A stretch of 64,000 nt of DNA from Rhodocyclales bacterium GT-UBC (lineage in GTDB: Bacteria; Pseudomonadota; Gammaproteobacteria; Burkholderiales; Rhodocyclaceae): the NCBI GenBank assembly GCA_003583745.1, contig QXPY01000002.1:390436-454435 (forward strand), written 5' to 3'. The notes beneath the pieces are model-generated. The model made no database searches and had not been told where the DNA came from. It worked only from the letters and a program-made list of their open reading frames with translations. The stretch's first letter is position 1. Each line of letters starts with the position of its first letter. A program made the position numbers and the translations under genes. Positions 8,350-16,633 of this stretch are shown one piece after another.

Positions 8350-10317
8350 TCAGGCCGCCTTTTTCACGATCGGAAAGGTCTTGGCATCGACGATGCGCAG
8401 ATCGGCGGAAATCTTGCCGCGCCGGCCATCCTCGAACTTGACCTCGGTTTCGATGAACTGGTTGGACTTGCCGGCGTAGAGCGCGTCGATCAGCGCCTTG
8501 TATTTTTCGGCGACGAAGTTGCGCCGCACCTTGCGGGTCCGGGTCAGTTCGTCGTCATCGGGATCCAGCTCCTTGTGCAACACCAGGAAGCGATGGATCT
8601 GCGAATCGGCCACCATGCTGTCGTGCACCAGGTCGGCGTTGACCTGCTCGACACATTCGCGGATCAGCTCCAGCACCTCCGGCTTGCCGGCCAGGTCGGC
8701 ATAGCCCGAATAGGCGATGCCGCGCCGCTCGGCCCAGTTGCCAACGGCGCCGACGTCGATATTGACGAAGGCGCAAACCATGTCGCGGTCGTGCCCGAAA
8801 CAGACCACTTCCTTGATGTGCTGGAAGAACTTCAGCTTGTTCTCGATGTAGTTGGGCGCGAACATCGCGCCGTTCGACAGCTTGCCGACATCCTTGGCGC
8901 GGTCGATGATCTTCAGGTGACCTTCCTCGTCGAGGAAACCGGCATCGCCGGTCATGAAGTAGCCGTCGGCATTGATCGATTCGGCCGTGGCATCGGGCCG
9001 CTTGTAGTATTCCTTCAACAGCATCGGCCCCTTGACCAGCACCTCGCCGTTGTCGGCGATCTTGATCTCGACGCCGGGCGCCGGCTGGCCGACCGAGTCG
9101 AACTTGATCTGGCCGTCCGGCTGCATGCAGACGTAGGCGCAGGTTTCAGTCTGGCCGTAGAACTGCTTGAGGTTGATGCCGATCGAACGATAAAACTTGA
9201 ACAGATCCGGCCCGATCGCCGCACCGGCCGTGTAGGCAACGCGGATACGACTCATGCCGAGCACGTTGCGCAACGGACCGTAGACCAGCAGGTTGCCCAG
9301 CCAGTACTGGAAGCGCTCGCCAAGGCCGACCGACTTGCCGTCGAGGATGTCGGCACCGCAGCGCTTGGCCACCGCCATGAAGTGATGGAACATTTTCTGT
9401 TTGAGCTTGCCGGCATCTTCCATACGGATCATCACCGAGGTCAGCAGGCTCTCGAAGACGCGCGGCGGGGCAAAGTAGCAGGTCGGGCCGATCTCGCGCA
9501 GGTCGGACATCACCGTGTCGCCGGATTCCGGGCAGTTGATGGTGAAGCCGGCGACCAGCGCCTGGGCGTAGGAGAACAGGTGATCGCCGACCCAGGCCAT
9601 GGGCAGGTAGGAGAGGATGTCGCCATCCGGCCCGAGATTGTCGACCTGAACACCGCCCTGGGCGGCGGCAATGAAGGACGCGTGGGTCTGGCAGACGCCC
9701 TTCGGCTTGCCGGTCGTGCCCGAGGTATAAAGCATCACCGAGGTATCGTCGAAATGGCCCTGTTCGACTTCGCGATTGAGGAAATCGGCATGGTTGCGAT
9801 CATGGATACGCCCCATTTCCATCAGCTCGTGAATGTCGTGCAGGAAGGACTGGTTGTAATGGCGCATGCCGCGCGGATCATCGTAGATCACATGTTCGAG
9901 CGTCGGCACCTGATCCTTGACCTCGAGCATCTTGTCGACCTGCTCCTGGTCCTCGACAACGACGAAGCGGATGCCGGCATCCTGCAAGACGAACAGCATT
10001 TCGGCCGCCACCGCATCCTGGTAGAGCGGCACCGGCACACCGCCCAGGCATTGGGCGGCGGTCATCATCATGTAGAGGTGGGGACGGTTGTCGCCAATGA
10101 TCGCCAGGTTGTCGCCGCGCTTGAAACCCAACGCCGCCAGACCGCAGGCCAGCGCACGGACGCGCTCGGCAACGTCGGACCAGGTCCATGTCTGCCAGAT
10201 GCCGAGATATTTCTCGCGCATGGCCGGGGCATCCGGACGGGTTTGAGCGTGATGAAACAACAGCCGCGGGAAGGTGTGCAACCCATCCACTGCGGCGAAA
10301 TTCGCCTGCTTGGGCAT
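8350..10317 (-). CDS. Long AMP-binding acyl-CoA synthetase leading the importer operon
   Basis: The 655-residue protein is a full-length ANL-superfamily ligase that should form an acyl-AMP and then acyl-CoA. The phosphate loop MLYTSGTTGKPKG is intact around residue 195, the A5 region reads FYGQTETCAYV, and MTGDAGFLDEEGHLKIIDR carries the hinge aspartate. Its size and its lid segment KDVGKLSNG fit the long-chain/LACS-like group of about 600-660 residues rather than the 540-residue FadD group. The start ATG is preceded by GGAGGAGA. As first gene of the liv cluster it probably activates what the transporter brings in, giving a vectorial uptake-activation system. Confidence 0.88.
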   Translation of the reverse strand: MPKQANFAAVDGLHTFPRLLFHHAQTRPDAPAMREKYLGIWQTWTWSDVAERVRALACGLAALGFKRGDNLAIIGDNRPHLYMMMTAAQCLGGVPVPLYQDAVAAEMLFVLQDAGIRFVVVEDQEQVDKMLEVKDQVPTLEHVIYDDPRGMRHYNQSFLHDIHELMEMGRIHDRNHADFLNREVEQGHFDDTSVMLYTSGTTGKPKGVCQTHASFIAAAQGGVQVDNLGPDGDILSYLPMAWVGDHLFSYAQALVAGFTINCPESGDTVMSDLREIGPTCYFAPPRVFESLLTSVMIRMEDAGKLKQKMFHHFMAVAKRCGADILDGKSVGLGERFQYWLGNLLVYGPLRNVLGMSRIRVAYTAGAAIGPDLFKFYRSIGINLKQFYGQTETCAYVCMQPDGQIKFDSVGQPAPGVEIKIADNGEVLVKGPMLLKEYYKRPDATAESINADGYFMTGDAGFLDEEGHLKIIDRAKDVGKLSNGAMFAPNYIENKLKFFQHIKEVVCFGHDRDMVCAFVNIDVGAVGNWAERRGIAYSGYADLAGKPEVLELIRECVEQVNADLVHDSMVADSQIHRFLVLHKELDPDDDELTRTRKVRRNFVAEKYKALIDALYAGKSNQFIETEVKFEDGRRGKISADLRIVDAKTFPIVKKAA

Positions 10318-10355
10318 TTCTTGTCTCCTCCGCCGCGACTCATTGTTCGCGGTCT

Positions 10356-10365
10356 AACGTTCGTT
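10356..10365 (-). promoter_or_regulatory. Short inverted motif upstream of the acyl-CoA synthetase
   Basis: AACG-TT-CGTT lies about 40 bp upstream of the synthetase start. It shares half-sites with the 19-bp palindrome upstream of the second acyl-CoA synthetase at 55257-55275, but with a spacing one base shorter. A separate CCGCGA/TCGCGG inverted pair lies at 10333-10352. Either could be an operator, but both are short enough to be chance. Confidence 0.25.
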
Positions 10366-10523
10366 TGATGCATTGTGGCGCCCGCTTGCTTACACAAACC
10401 TTGCAGCGGAGCGAGCACAGTGCTCATGGTGCGACGGAGTCTAAAGAGCATCCTGCCCGAGGATTGTCATCTGGCAGACAATCTCGCGAAATTATTGAAA
10501 ACTGCCTGACCGGGCGGGCCGGA

Positions 10524-11408
10524 TCAGTCGTCGCCGGCCCAGCGCTCGGAACCCAGGGCCAGTGCGATGGCGGTGGTGCGGGCGGCGAGCAAGGCATCCT
10601 CCGGCGTCGTCTCTTCCGCCTCGGCAAGCAGCGCCGGATCGAGCGCCAGCGCCGCCTGCAGCGCCTTGTCGAGCAGGAATGCCTTGGGATAAGGCCGCCC
10701 GGCCTGGCCGGGAAACGCCCGGTAATCGCAGGCACACAGGCTCAACAGGTTGCGGAAGCGCTCCGGTCGGCCGTAGGCATCGACCCGTTCGAGCATGGCG
10801 GCAATCGAGCCGGCCCGCATCTCGGCAGCCCGATGCACGCGCTCCAGTTCGGCGGTGGCGAGCAAGGCGAAATCGCGAAAGTCGCCGGGCACGCCGAAGC
10901 GGTTGCACACCGCATGCACCCGGGTCAGGCCGCGTTCGACATGGCGGTAATGCGCGGGCAGATGTTCCGGTGGCGAATCGGCCTTGCCAGCGTTGAAGAG
11001 TAGCGCGGCAAAGCGGACGATCAGCCCGGCATTGGCCCGCACCGTCTCGTCAACGACGCGCAACTGGTGCTCGCCGATGTCGACCAGTTCATCGTTGCTG
11101 GCGCTCTGCGGCTGGCCGAACAGGGCATCCAGTTCAGGCAGCAGCACGGCCAGCGCATCGCAACGCCGCAAGACGCGCAGCATCCGCGACGGCGTCTGGC
11201 TCATCAGGCCACGCGCCAGCTCCGGCCAGCACTCGGCCGGCTCAAGATCATCGAGTACGTCGCGTGCCACCTGGGCGCGCATGCTTTGCAGGGTTTCGAT
11301 ATCGAGTTCGCCGCCCGGGGCCGCCGCCGCCGCGGCAATGCGCAACAGATTGACCGCCGGCTTGGCAAACAGGGTGTCCAGGGAAACGCCGGATATTTCA
11401 TAGTTCAT
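10524..11408 (-). CDS. Degenerate HD-domain protein derived from the C-terminal half of tRNA nucleotidyltransferase (Cca)
   Basis: The 294 residues align by eye with the region of bacterial Cca after the nucleotidyltransferase domain: RMLRVLRRCDALAVLLPELD matches the tRNA-binding helix region, and RFAALLFNAGKA followed by HYRHVERG matches the HD phosphohydrolase region. There is no nucleotidyltransferase domain or GSxxRD motif. The HD pair normally read as HDLGK is FNAGK here, so the metal-binding His-Asp is gone, although flanking histidines remain. It therefore should neither add CCA nor hydrolyse phosphates; an RNA-binding or structural role is possible. ATG 11408 follows a GGAGGTATCGG ribosome site. 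It is divergent from the Crp-type regulator. Confidence 0.75.
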   Translation of the reverse strand: MNYEISGVSLDTLFAKPAVNLLRIAAAAAAPGGELDIETLQSMRAQVARDVLDDLEPAECWPELARGLMSQTPSRMLRVLRRCDALAVLLPELDALFGQPQSASNDELVDIGEHQLRVVDETVRANAGLIVRFAALLFNAGKADSPPEHLPAHYRHVERGLTRVHAVCNRFGVPGDFRDFALLATAELERVHRAAEMRAGSIAAMLERVDAYGRPERFRNLLSLCACDYRAFPGQAGRPYPKAFLLDKALQAALALDPALLAEAEETTPEDALLAARTTAIALALGSERWAGDD

Positions 11409-11451
11409 CCGATACCTCCAACAAAGCGTACAAAAATGACAATACTCAGAC

Positions 11452-11483
11452 CCGTGTTCCAAACCCGACAGGGTCGAACACGG
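11452..11483 (-). promoter_or_regulatory. Leader hairpin upstream of the Cca-like gene
   Basis: The arms CCGTGTTC and GAACACGG pair perfectly, with an inner ACCC/GGGT stem. On the minus strand the hairpin is followed about 15 bases later by a TTTTT run and then by the ribosome site of the Cca-like gene. This could be an attenuator or a protein-binding leader. Confidence 0.45.
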
Positions 11484-11615
11484 ACACTTTCTCCATAAGC
11501 TGTTGATTATTTTTAAGTTATCCCGGCCATTCCCGAACAGGCCAACCAGGGATAGGGCTCCGAGCAAGAATGACGCCCGCTTGGCAAACAGGTCGCCGGC
11601 AACGGCCCGCCGGCT

Positions 11616-11621
11616 TATAAT
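11616..11621 (+). promoter_or_regulatory. Probable -10 element of the Crp-family regulator gene
   Basis: A perfect TATAAT lies 30 bp upstream of the TTG start at 11652. I see no convincing -35 hexamer 16-18 bases upstream, so the promoter may rely on an activator. Confidence 0.4.
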
Positions 11622-11651
11622 CGAGGTCTGCCAGACATCCCGGAAAAAACA

Positions 11652-12326
11652 TTGAAAAACGCTGAGGAACTGCTGCGCACCTCGCTCTGGGGCCAGTCAC
11701 TGACCGCAGAGGAAATGGCCCGCGCCCTGGCCGGCACCACCGAACGGACTTTTGCCGCCGGTGCCTTCATCTGCATGAAGGGCGAGCCGGTCGAATACTG
11801 GATGGGCCTGATCGACGGACTGGGCAAGATGGCCAGCCACTGGACCACCGGCAAGACCACCTCGCTGACCGGCATCAGCGCCGGCGCCTGGATCGGCGAA
11901 GGCTCGCTGCTCAAGAAGGAACCCCGTCGCTACGACGTCATGGCGCTGCGCGAAAGTCGCGTCGCCTTCATGAACCGCAGCACCTTCCTCTGGCTGTTGG
12001 ATCACAGCATTCCGTTCAACCGCTACCTGATCGCGCAGTTGAACGAACGGCTCGGCCAGTTCATCGGCATGATCGAAAACGAGCGTCTGCTCGACACCGA
12101 TGCCCGCATCGCGCGCGGTCTCGCCGCGCTGTTCAACCCGGTCCTTTATCCCGGAACCAACCGTCTGCTGCAGATTTCCCAGGAGGAACTCGGCTATCTG
12201 GCCGGGGTTTCCCGGCAGCGTGCCAACCAGGCGCTCAAGGTCCTGGAAGATGCCGGCCTGGTACGCAGCGAGTACGGCGGCATCAACGTCCTCGATCTGG
12301 AAGGCTTGCGTCGCTTCGGCGACTAG
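11652..12326 (+). CDS. Crp/Fnr-superfamily transcription regulator
   Basis: The 224-residue protein has an N-terminal cyclic-nucleotide-binding fold (segments ICMKGEPVEYWMGLIDG and GAWIGEGSLLKKEPR) and a C-terminal Crp-type winged helix with ISQEELGYLAGVSRQRANQA as the recognition region. It lacks the N-terminal cysteine cluster of FNR, so it is not an iron-sulfur oxygen sensor of that kind, and the Arg-Ser cAMP-phosphate pair is not obvious. The effector is unknown. The start is the TTG at 11652, since no ATG precedes the conserved domain. A hairpin terminator follows at 12381. Confidence 0.85.
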   Translation: MKNAEELLRTSLWGQSLTAEEMARALAGTTERTFAAGAFICMKGEPVEYWMGLIDGLGKMASHWTTGKTTSLTGISAGAWIGEGSLLKKEPRRYDVMALRESRVAFMNRSTFLWLLDHSIPFNRYLIAQLNERLGQFIGMIENERLLDTDARIARGLAALFNPVLYPGTNRLLQISQEELGYLAGVSRQRANQALKVLEDAGLVRSEYGGINVLDLEGLRRFGD

Positions 12327-12380
12327 CTTGCTCGCCAGGCAGTTCGTCGGTAGCGGTAAGACAAATCGATGTTGTTCGGT

Positions 12381-12419
12381 GCATGCCGGCCAACGGCCGG
12401 CATGCCAATGAGATTTTTT
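12381..12419 (+). terminator. Probable intrinsic terminator after the Crp-family gene
   Basis: GCATGCCGGCC pairs perfectly with GGCCGGCATGC around an AAC loop, and a run of six T follows eight bases later. The gap before the T-run is longer than ideal. It separates the regulator from the phospholipid operon. Confidence 0.6.
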
Positions 12420-12459
12420 GAATCTGTGCAACAATGCGCGGTCAAAAATCCCACTCGTC

Positions 12460-13074
12460 ATGATCAGCATCTACCAACTCAAACCTCGCTTCCAGGCCAT
12501 CCTGCGACCAGCCGTCCGTACGCTGGCCGCATCGGGTGTCACGGCCAATGCCGTCACCTTGCTGGCGATGTTTGTTTCGCTGGTCCTCGCTGCCTGGCTC
12601 TACCTGTCCGGACCGCGGCAAACGACGCTCTTCCTGCTGCTTCCGCTATGGATGTTCCTGCGCATGGCCCTGAATGCGGTCGATGGCATGCTGGCCCGCG
12701 AATTCGGCCAGAAATCGCCCCTCGGCGCCTATCTCAACGAATTGACCGATGTCGTTTCCGACGCTGCGCTCTATCTGCCATTCGTTGAAATCGCGCCCTT
12801 CGGCTGGGGCAGTGTCGGCGGTCTGATCTTCCTCTCTGCCGTTTCGGAAATGGCCGGCGCCCTCGGGCCGATGGTCGGCGCGCCGCGCCAATACGACGGC
12901 CCGATGGGCAAAAGCGACCGTGCCTTCCTGTTCGGAGCCCTGGGCCTCTGGCTTGGCCTGGCCGGCAGCCTGCCCGACTGGCTGTTCTGGCTCTTGCCGG
13001 CCGCCTGCGCCGCCATCGTGCTCAATATCATTAACCGCATCCGCAGTGGCCTCGCCGCCATACCACGCCCATGA
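12460..13074 (+). CDS. ynbA: CDP-alcohol phosphatidyltransferase, YnbA-like
   Basis: The 204-residue membrane protein carries the CDP-alcohol phosphotransferase signature as NAVDGMLAREFGQKSPLG followed by AYLNELTDVVSD. These enzymes displace CMP from CDP-diacylglycerol with an alcohol. Two of the four metal/catalytic aspartates of the usual motif (the one three residues before DG, and the one four after the last Gly) are asparagine, while the final aspartate is kept and a further one follows. From memory E. coli YnbA shows the same pattern, so this looks like a family trait. About six hydrophobic segments are visible. It opens a six-gene operon and overlaps the next gene by ATGA. The ATG at 12460 starts MISIYQLKPRFQ. 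Confidence 0.85.
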   Translation: MISIYQLKPRFQAILRPAVRTLAASGVTANAVTLLAMFVSLVLAAWLYLSGPRQTTLFLLLPLWMFLRMALNAVDGMLAREFGQKSPLGAYLNELTDVVSDAALYLPFVEIAPFGWGSVGGLIFLSAVSEMAGALGPMVGAPRQYDGPMGKSDRAFLFGALGLWLGLAGSLPDWLFWLLPAACAAIVLNIINRIRSGLAAIPRP

Positions 13075-14822
13075 CCCGTCCCGTAGAAGAACACCATTTC
13101 TCGACTCACGACGGCGAATCGCTGTTCTACCGCCGCTGGCCGTGCACATCGCCGCAACGGCGCGGCGCCATCGTCCTCTTCCATCGCGGCCATGAGCATG
13201 GCGGTCGCATGGCCCACCTGGTGGACGAGCTCGATCTCGGCGATTTCGACTTCTATGCCTGGGACGCCCGTGGTCACGGCAAGTCGCCCGGTACGCGCGG
13301 CTATTCCCCGAGTTTCGCCGACTCGGTACGCGACGTGCAGACTTTCATTCACCACCTGCGCGACACCTGGCAGATAGCGGAGGAAGACATGGCCGTCCTC
13401 GCGCAAAGCGTCGGCGCGGTACTGGTCTCGACCTGGGCCCACGACTATGCGCCGCGGATACGCTGCCTGGTACTCGCCTCGCCTGCCTTCAAGGTCAAAC
13501 TCTACGTACCTTTCGCGCGGCCCGGACTGGCCTTGCAACAAAAGCTGCGCGGCAACTTCTTCGTCAATAGCTACGTCAAGTCGAAGTTCCTGACGCACGA
13601 CGTCGAACGCCAGGCTTCCTATGACAGCGACCCGCTGATCAGCCGCCCGATCTCGGTCAATATCCTGCTCGCGCTCTACCAGGCGGCCGAACGCATCGTG
13701 GCCGATGCCCAGGCCATCACCATCCCGACCCAACTGCTGATTTCCGGCGCCGACTGGGTGGTACATCACAAGCCCCAGCACGACTTTTTCGAACGTCTCG
13801 GTTCAGGCGTCAAGGAAAAGCACGTACTCGACGGGTTCTATCACGACACTTTCGGCGAGAAGGATCGCAAACTCGCCACCGATAAGGCGCGCGACTTCAT
13901 CCTCCGCCAATTCGCCGCAGCGTGGTCGCGCCCCGACCTTCGCCAGGCTCATTGCCATGGTCCAACCTACGATGAGGCCCGATCGCTTGCCGCTCCCTTG
14001 TCGGCGATCAGTCCGAAAGGGCTCTATTGGGCAGCCTATCGTGCCAATATGAAACTGGGCGGACTGCTTTCCGACGGCGTTGCGCTAGGACACAAGACGG
14101 GTTTCGATTCGGGTAGCACGCTCGATTACGTCTATCGCAACCAAGCAAGCGGCTTAGGCCCGCTCGGCCGCAGCATCGACCGTCAGTATCTCGACGCCAT
14201 CGGCTGGAAAGGCATCCGGCAACGCAAACTGCATATCGAGGAATTGCTGCGCGCCACCCTTCGGCGCCTCCAGGCAGAAGGCCGCCCCTTGCGAATACTC
14301 GATGTTGCGGCCGGCCACGGCCGCTATGTGCTCGAAGCCCTGGATCAAGGCCCGCGCCCCGAATCCATCCTGCTGCGCGATTTCAGTCAATTGAACGTGG
14401 ATCGGGGCTCGGCCCTGATTGCCGAGAAAGGGCTCGGCGATATTGCCCGTTTCGTCCAGGGCGATGCCTTCGACCGCGCCAGTCTGGCCGCAGTATCCCC
14501 CAGGCCGACAATCGGCATCGTCTCGGGACTCTACGAATTGTTCCCGGACAACGATGCTGTCGCCGCTTCGCTTGCCGGGCTCGGCGATGCGATCGAACCG
14601 GGTGGCTACCTGATCTATACCGGCCAACCCTGGCACCCGCAACTGGAACTGATCGCCCGCGCCCTAACCAGCCATCGCGATGGTCAAGCCTGGGTCATGC
14701 GGCGCCGTACCCAGGCCGAAATGGACCAACTGGTGGCCGCAGCCGGTTTCGACAAGATCGAACAACGCATCGACCAGTGGGGGATTTTCACCGTATCGCT
14801 GGCCCGGCGTCGTCCGACATGA
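13071..14822 (+). CDS. ynbC: Fused alpha/beta hydrolase and SAM methyltransferase, YnbC-like
   Basis: The 583-residue fusion has two parts. Residues 1-285 are a monoacylglycerol-lipase-like alpha/beta hydrolase with WDARGHGKSPG, nucleophile elbow LAQSVGAV, a candidate acid Asp in ISGADWVVHH and a candidate His in GFYHDTFGEKD. Residues about 330-583 are a class I methyltransferase with glycine-rich LRILDVAAGHGRYVLEAL and an acidic FVQGDAFDR. This order and size match E. coli YnbC (about 585 residues). No signal peptide is seen, so it is cytoplasmic, perhaps at the membrane surface. It probably deacylates and methylates the product lipid or a precursor; the substrate is unknown. It overlaps both neighbours by ATGA. 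Confidence 0.85.
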   Translation: MTRPVEEHHFSTHDGESLFYRRWPCTSPQRRGAIVLFHRGHEHGGRMAHLVDELDLGDFDFYAWDARGHGKSPGTRGYSPSFADSVRDVQTFIHHLRDTWQIAEEDMAVLAQSVGAVLVSTWAHDYAPRIRCLVLASPAFKVKLYVPFARPGLALQQKLRGNFFVNSYVKSKFLTHDVERQASYDSDPLISRPISVNILLALYQAAERIVADAQAITIPTQLLISGADWVVHHKPQHDFFERLGSGVKEKHVLDGFYHDTFGEKDRKLATDKARDFILRQFAAAWSRPDLRQAHCHGPTYDEARSLAAPLSAISPKGLYWAAYRANMKLGGLLSDGVALGHKTGFDSGSTLDYVYRNQASGLGPLGRSIDRQYLDAIGWKGIRQRKLHIEELLRATLRRLQAEGRPLRILDVAAGHGRYVLEALDQGPRPESILLRDFSQLNVDRGSALIAEKGLGDIARFVQGDAFDRASLAAVSPRPTIGIVSGLYELFPDNDAVAASLAGLGDAIEPGGYLIYTGQPWHPQLELIARALTSHRDGQAWVMRRRTQAEMDQLVAAAGFDKIEQRIDQWGIFTVSLARRRPT

Positions 14823-16168
14823 GCCTGGCGGACGCGCCGACGCCAGCCTCGACGCGGCCATGGAAGCGAGGCGTCGTCTGGCTTTGCTTCCTCGGTCCAT
14901 TTTTCTTTCTCAGTTATGGATTCGCCAACCAGCTCGCCGCTCAGCGAGGCCTTGCCACCAGCCTGTACTATGCGTGGGAACGCCACATTCCTTTCCTGCC
15001 CTGGACCATCGTTCCCTATTGGTCGATCGATCTGCTCTACGGTTTTTCCTTTCTCTGCTGCCACAGCGCCCGCCAGGTCGACCGCCATGCGCTCCGCTTG
15101 CTAACGGCACAGGTCGTCGCCGTCGCCTGCTTCCTGCTCTTCCCGCTGCGTTTCGCTTTTGAACGGCCTCCTTCGGATGGCCTGTTCGGAAGTCTGTTCG
15201 ATGCACTGACCAGTTTCGACCAACCCTATAACCAGGCCCCTTCGCTACACATCGCGCTGCTTGTCCTGATCTGGGTGCAGTTTGCCGGGCTGCGCACCAA
15301 CTGGCCGCGACGCATCCTCATCGATGGCTGGGCCCTGTTGATCGGCCTGTCGGTCCTGACCACCTGGCAACACCACTTCGTCGATCTGCCGACCGGGGCA
15401 GCGCTCGGCCTCTTCTGCCTCTGGCTCTGGCCCGAGGATGGCGAAACCACGCCCCTGCTCCGGCAAGGACCGGCACACCTTCGACGCCGTGCCCTGGCGG
15501 CGCGCTATGCACTCGGCGCCATCCTCGCCGCCATACTGGCGACGATCATCGTGCCCGCCGCACTTGTTTTCGGCTGGATCGGTATCGCCCTGGCGCTGGT
15601 CGGCTGGAACTATGCCTGGGCGGGGGCCGCTGGCTTTCAGAAACGCGACGGCCGCCTGTCGCTGGCCACCGCATGCCTGTTCGCCCCCTACACGTTAGCG
15701 GCATGGATCAATTCGCGTTTATGGACCCGCCGCCATCCGCAGCCGGATGCCATCACCGACGAAGTCTGGCTCGGCAGGCTGCCAACCGCCGCCGAAATGA
15801 AAGATGGCGGCTTCTCTGCGCTTTACGACCTCACCGCCGAACTGCCTGGCCCGCTCGGTCCCTGGCGTTACCTCGGCGCCGCCTGGCTGGACCTGGTGCC
15901 CCCCGACGACACGCAACTGATCATGGCCGCCCAACAGATTGAAGGCCTGCGTGCGCAGGGCCGAGTACTGGTTGCCTGCGCCCTCGGCTACTCGCGCAGT
16001 GCCGGCGCAGTCGCTGCCTGGCTGTACCTGAGCGGCCATTGCCGGGACATGGCTGCAGCCATCGCACGGGTTGCCGAATGCCGCCCCCACGTCGTCATCA
16101 GCCCGGCGCTTCGCCAGTCGCTCATGGCTATCGAAACGCAACACAGCAAACGAGGTGTCCATGCCTGA
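14819..16168 (+). CDS. ynbD: Membrane PAP2 phosphatase fused to a dual-specificity phosphatase, YnbD-like
   Basis: The 449-residue protein joins a multi-spanning PAP2-type lipid phosphatase to a cytoplasmic Cys-phosphatase. The PAP2 part shows NQAPSLHIALL (PSxH) and HHFVDLPTGAALG (HxxxD). After four more hydrophobic segments comes a dual-specificity domain starting DEVWLGRLPTAAEM with the catalytic CALGYSRSAG (Cys-x5-Arg). E. coli YnbD has the same fusion. Two phosphatases in one protein suggest dephosphorylation of a phosphatidyl-alcohol-phosphate and of a second intermediate such as phosphatidate. The ATG at 14819 overlaps the previous stop. Confidence 0.85.
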   Translation: MSLADAPTPASTRPWKRGVVWLCFLGPFFFLSYGFANQLAAQRGLATSLYYAWERHIPFLPWTIVPYWSIDLLYGFSFLCCHSARQVDRHALRLLTAQVVAVACFLLFPLRFAFERPPSDGLFGSLFDALTSFDQPYNQAPSLHIALLVLIWVQFAGLRTNWPRRILIDGWALLIGLSVLTTWQHHFVDLPTGAALGLFCLWLWPEDGETTPLLRQGPAHLRRRALAARYALGAILAAILATIIVPAALVFGWIGIALALVGWNYAWAGAAGFQKRDGRLSLATACLFAPYTLAAWINSRLWTRRHPQPDAITDEVWLGRLPTAAEMKDGGFSALYDLTAELPGPLGPWRYLGAAWLDLVPPDDTQLIMAAQQIEGLRAQGRVLVACALGYSRSAGAVAAWLYLSGHCRDMAAAIARVAECRPHVVISPALRQSLMAIETQHSKRGVHA

Positions 16169-16622
16169 GCACGAAACGGAGGCCGCCCAGGCCGAGCTGG
16201 CCGCCGCACTGCTGGCCATCGGCAGGCAACTCGATCGCGCCAGCCTGGCCCTCACCGTCGGCGGCCTGCTCGCCCTGGTCATCGCGCCGCTCGCATCACC
16301 CCCTCGCCTTGGCCTGCTGGTGGCCGTATTCGCCGGCGTGTTCGAATTCAGCTTCGCCTGCCGTACGGCCTTTGACGAGCGCATTTTCTCGACCTGGGCT
16401 CGGCGCTGGCGGCAAACCGATACCGCCCCGGAAGAGACGCTTGCCGCCTTCGACCGGGCGCTGGCCAGCAGTGGATTGCGTAAAACGCCTGCCGCACCGA
16501 ATCGCCCGCTGGCCGATCGCATCGCCGGGGCGCGCCGACTGCTCCGCAAACAAGGCGCCTGCCTCATGCTGCAGGTCCTCGCATGGCTGGTCGCCTGCGG
16601 ACTAGTCATTCGACCATTCTGA
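16161..16622 (+). CDS. Two-helix membrane protein of unknown function in the ynb-like operon
   Basis: This 153-residue protein has a hydrophilic, Ala/Glu-rich start, a hydrophobic hairpin at about 28-70 (LALTVGGLLALVIAPLAS and LGLLVAVFAGVFEFSFACR), an acidic/basic soluble middle and a final hydrophobic segment near the C-terminus (LMLQVLAWLVACGLVI). I do not recognise a family. It overlaps the end of the YnbD-like gene by 8 bp and lies 11 bp before the acyltransferase, so it is cotranscribed and may scaffold the pathway. I know of no counterpart in E. coli ynbABCD. Confidence 0.75.
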   Translation: MPEHETEAAQAELAAALLAIGRQLDRASLALTVGGLLALVIAPLASPPRLGLLVAVFAGVFEFSFACRTAFDERIFSTWARRWRQTDTAPEETLAAFDRALASSGLRKTPAAPNRPLADRIAGARRLLRKQGACLMLQVLAWLVACGLVIRPF

Positions 16623-16633
16623 GACGCCTCACC

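Noticed and set aside
12100..12411. Arg/Ser-rich frame over the end of the Crp-family gene
   Set aside because: It is a shadow frame overlapping a clear HTH domain.
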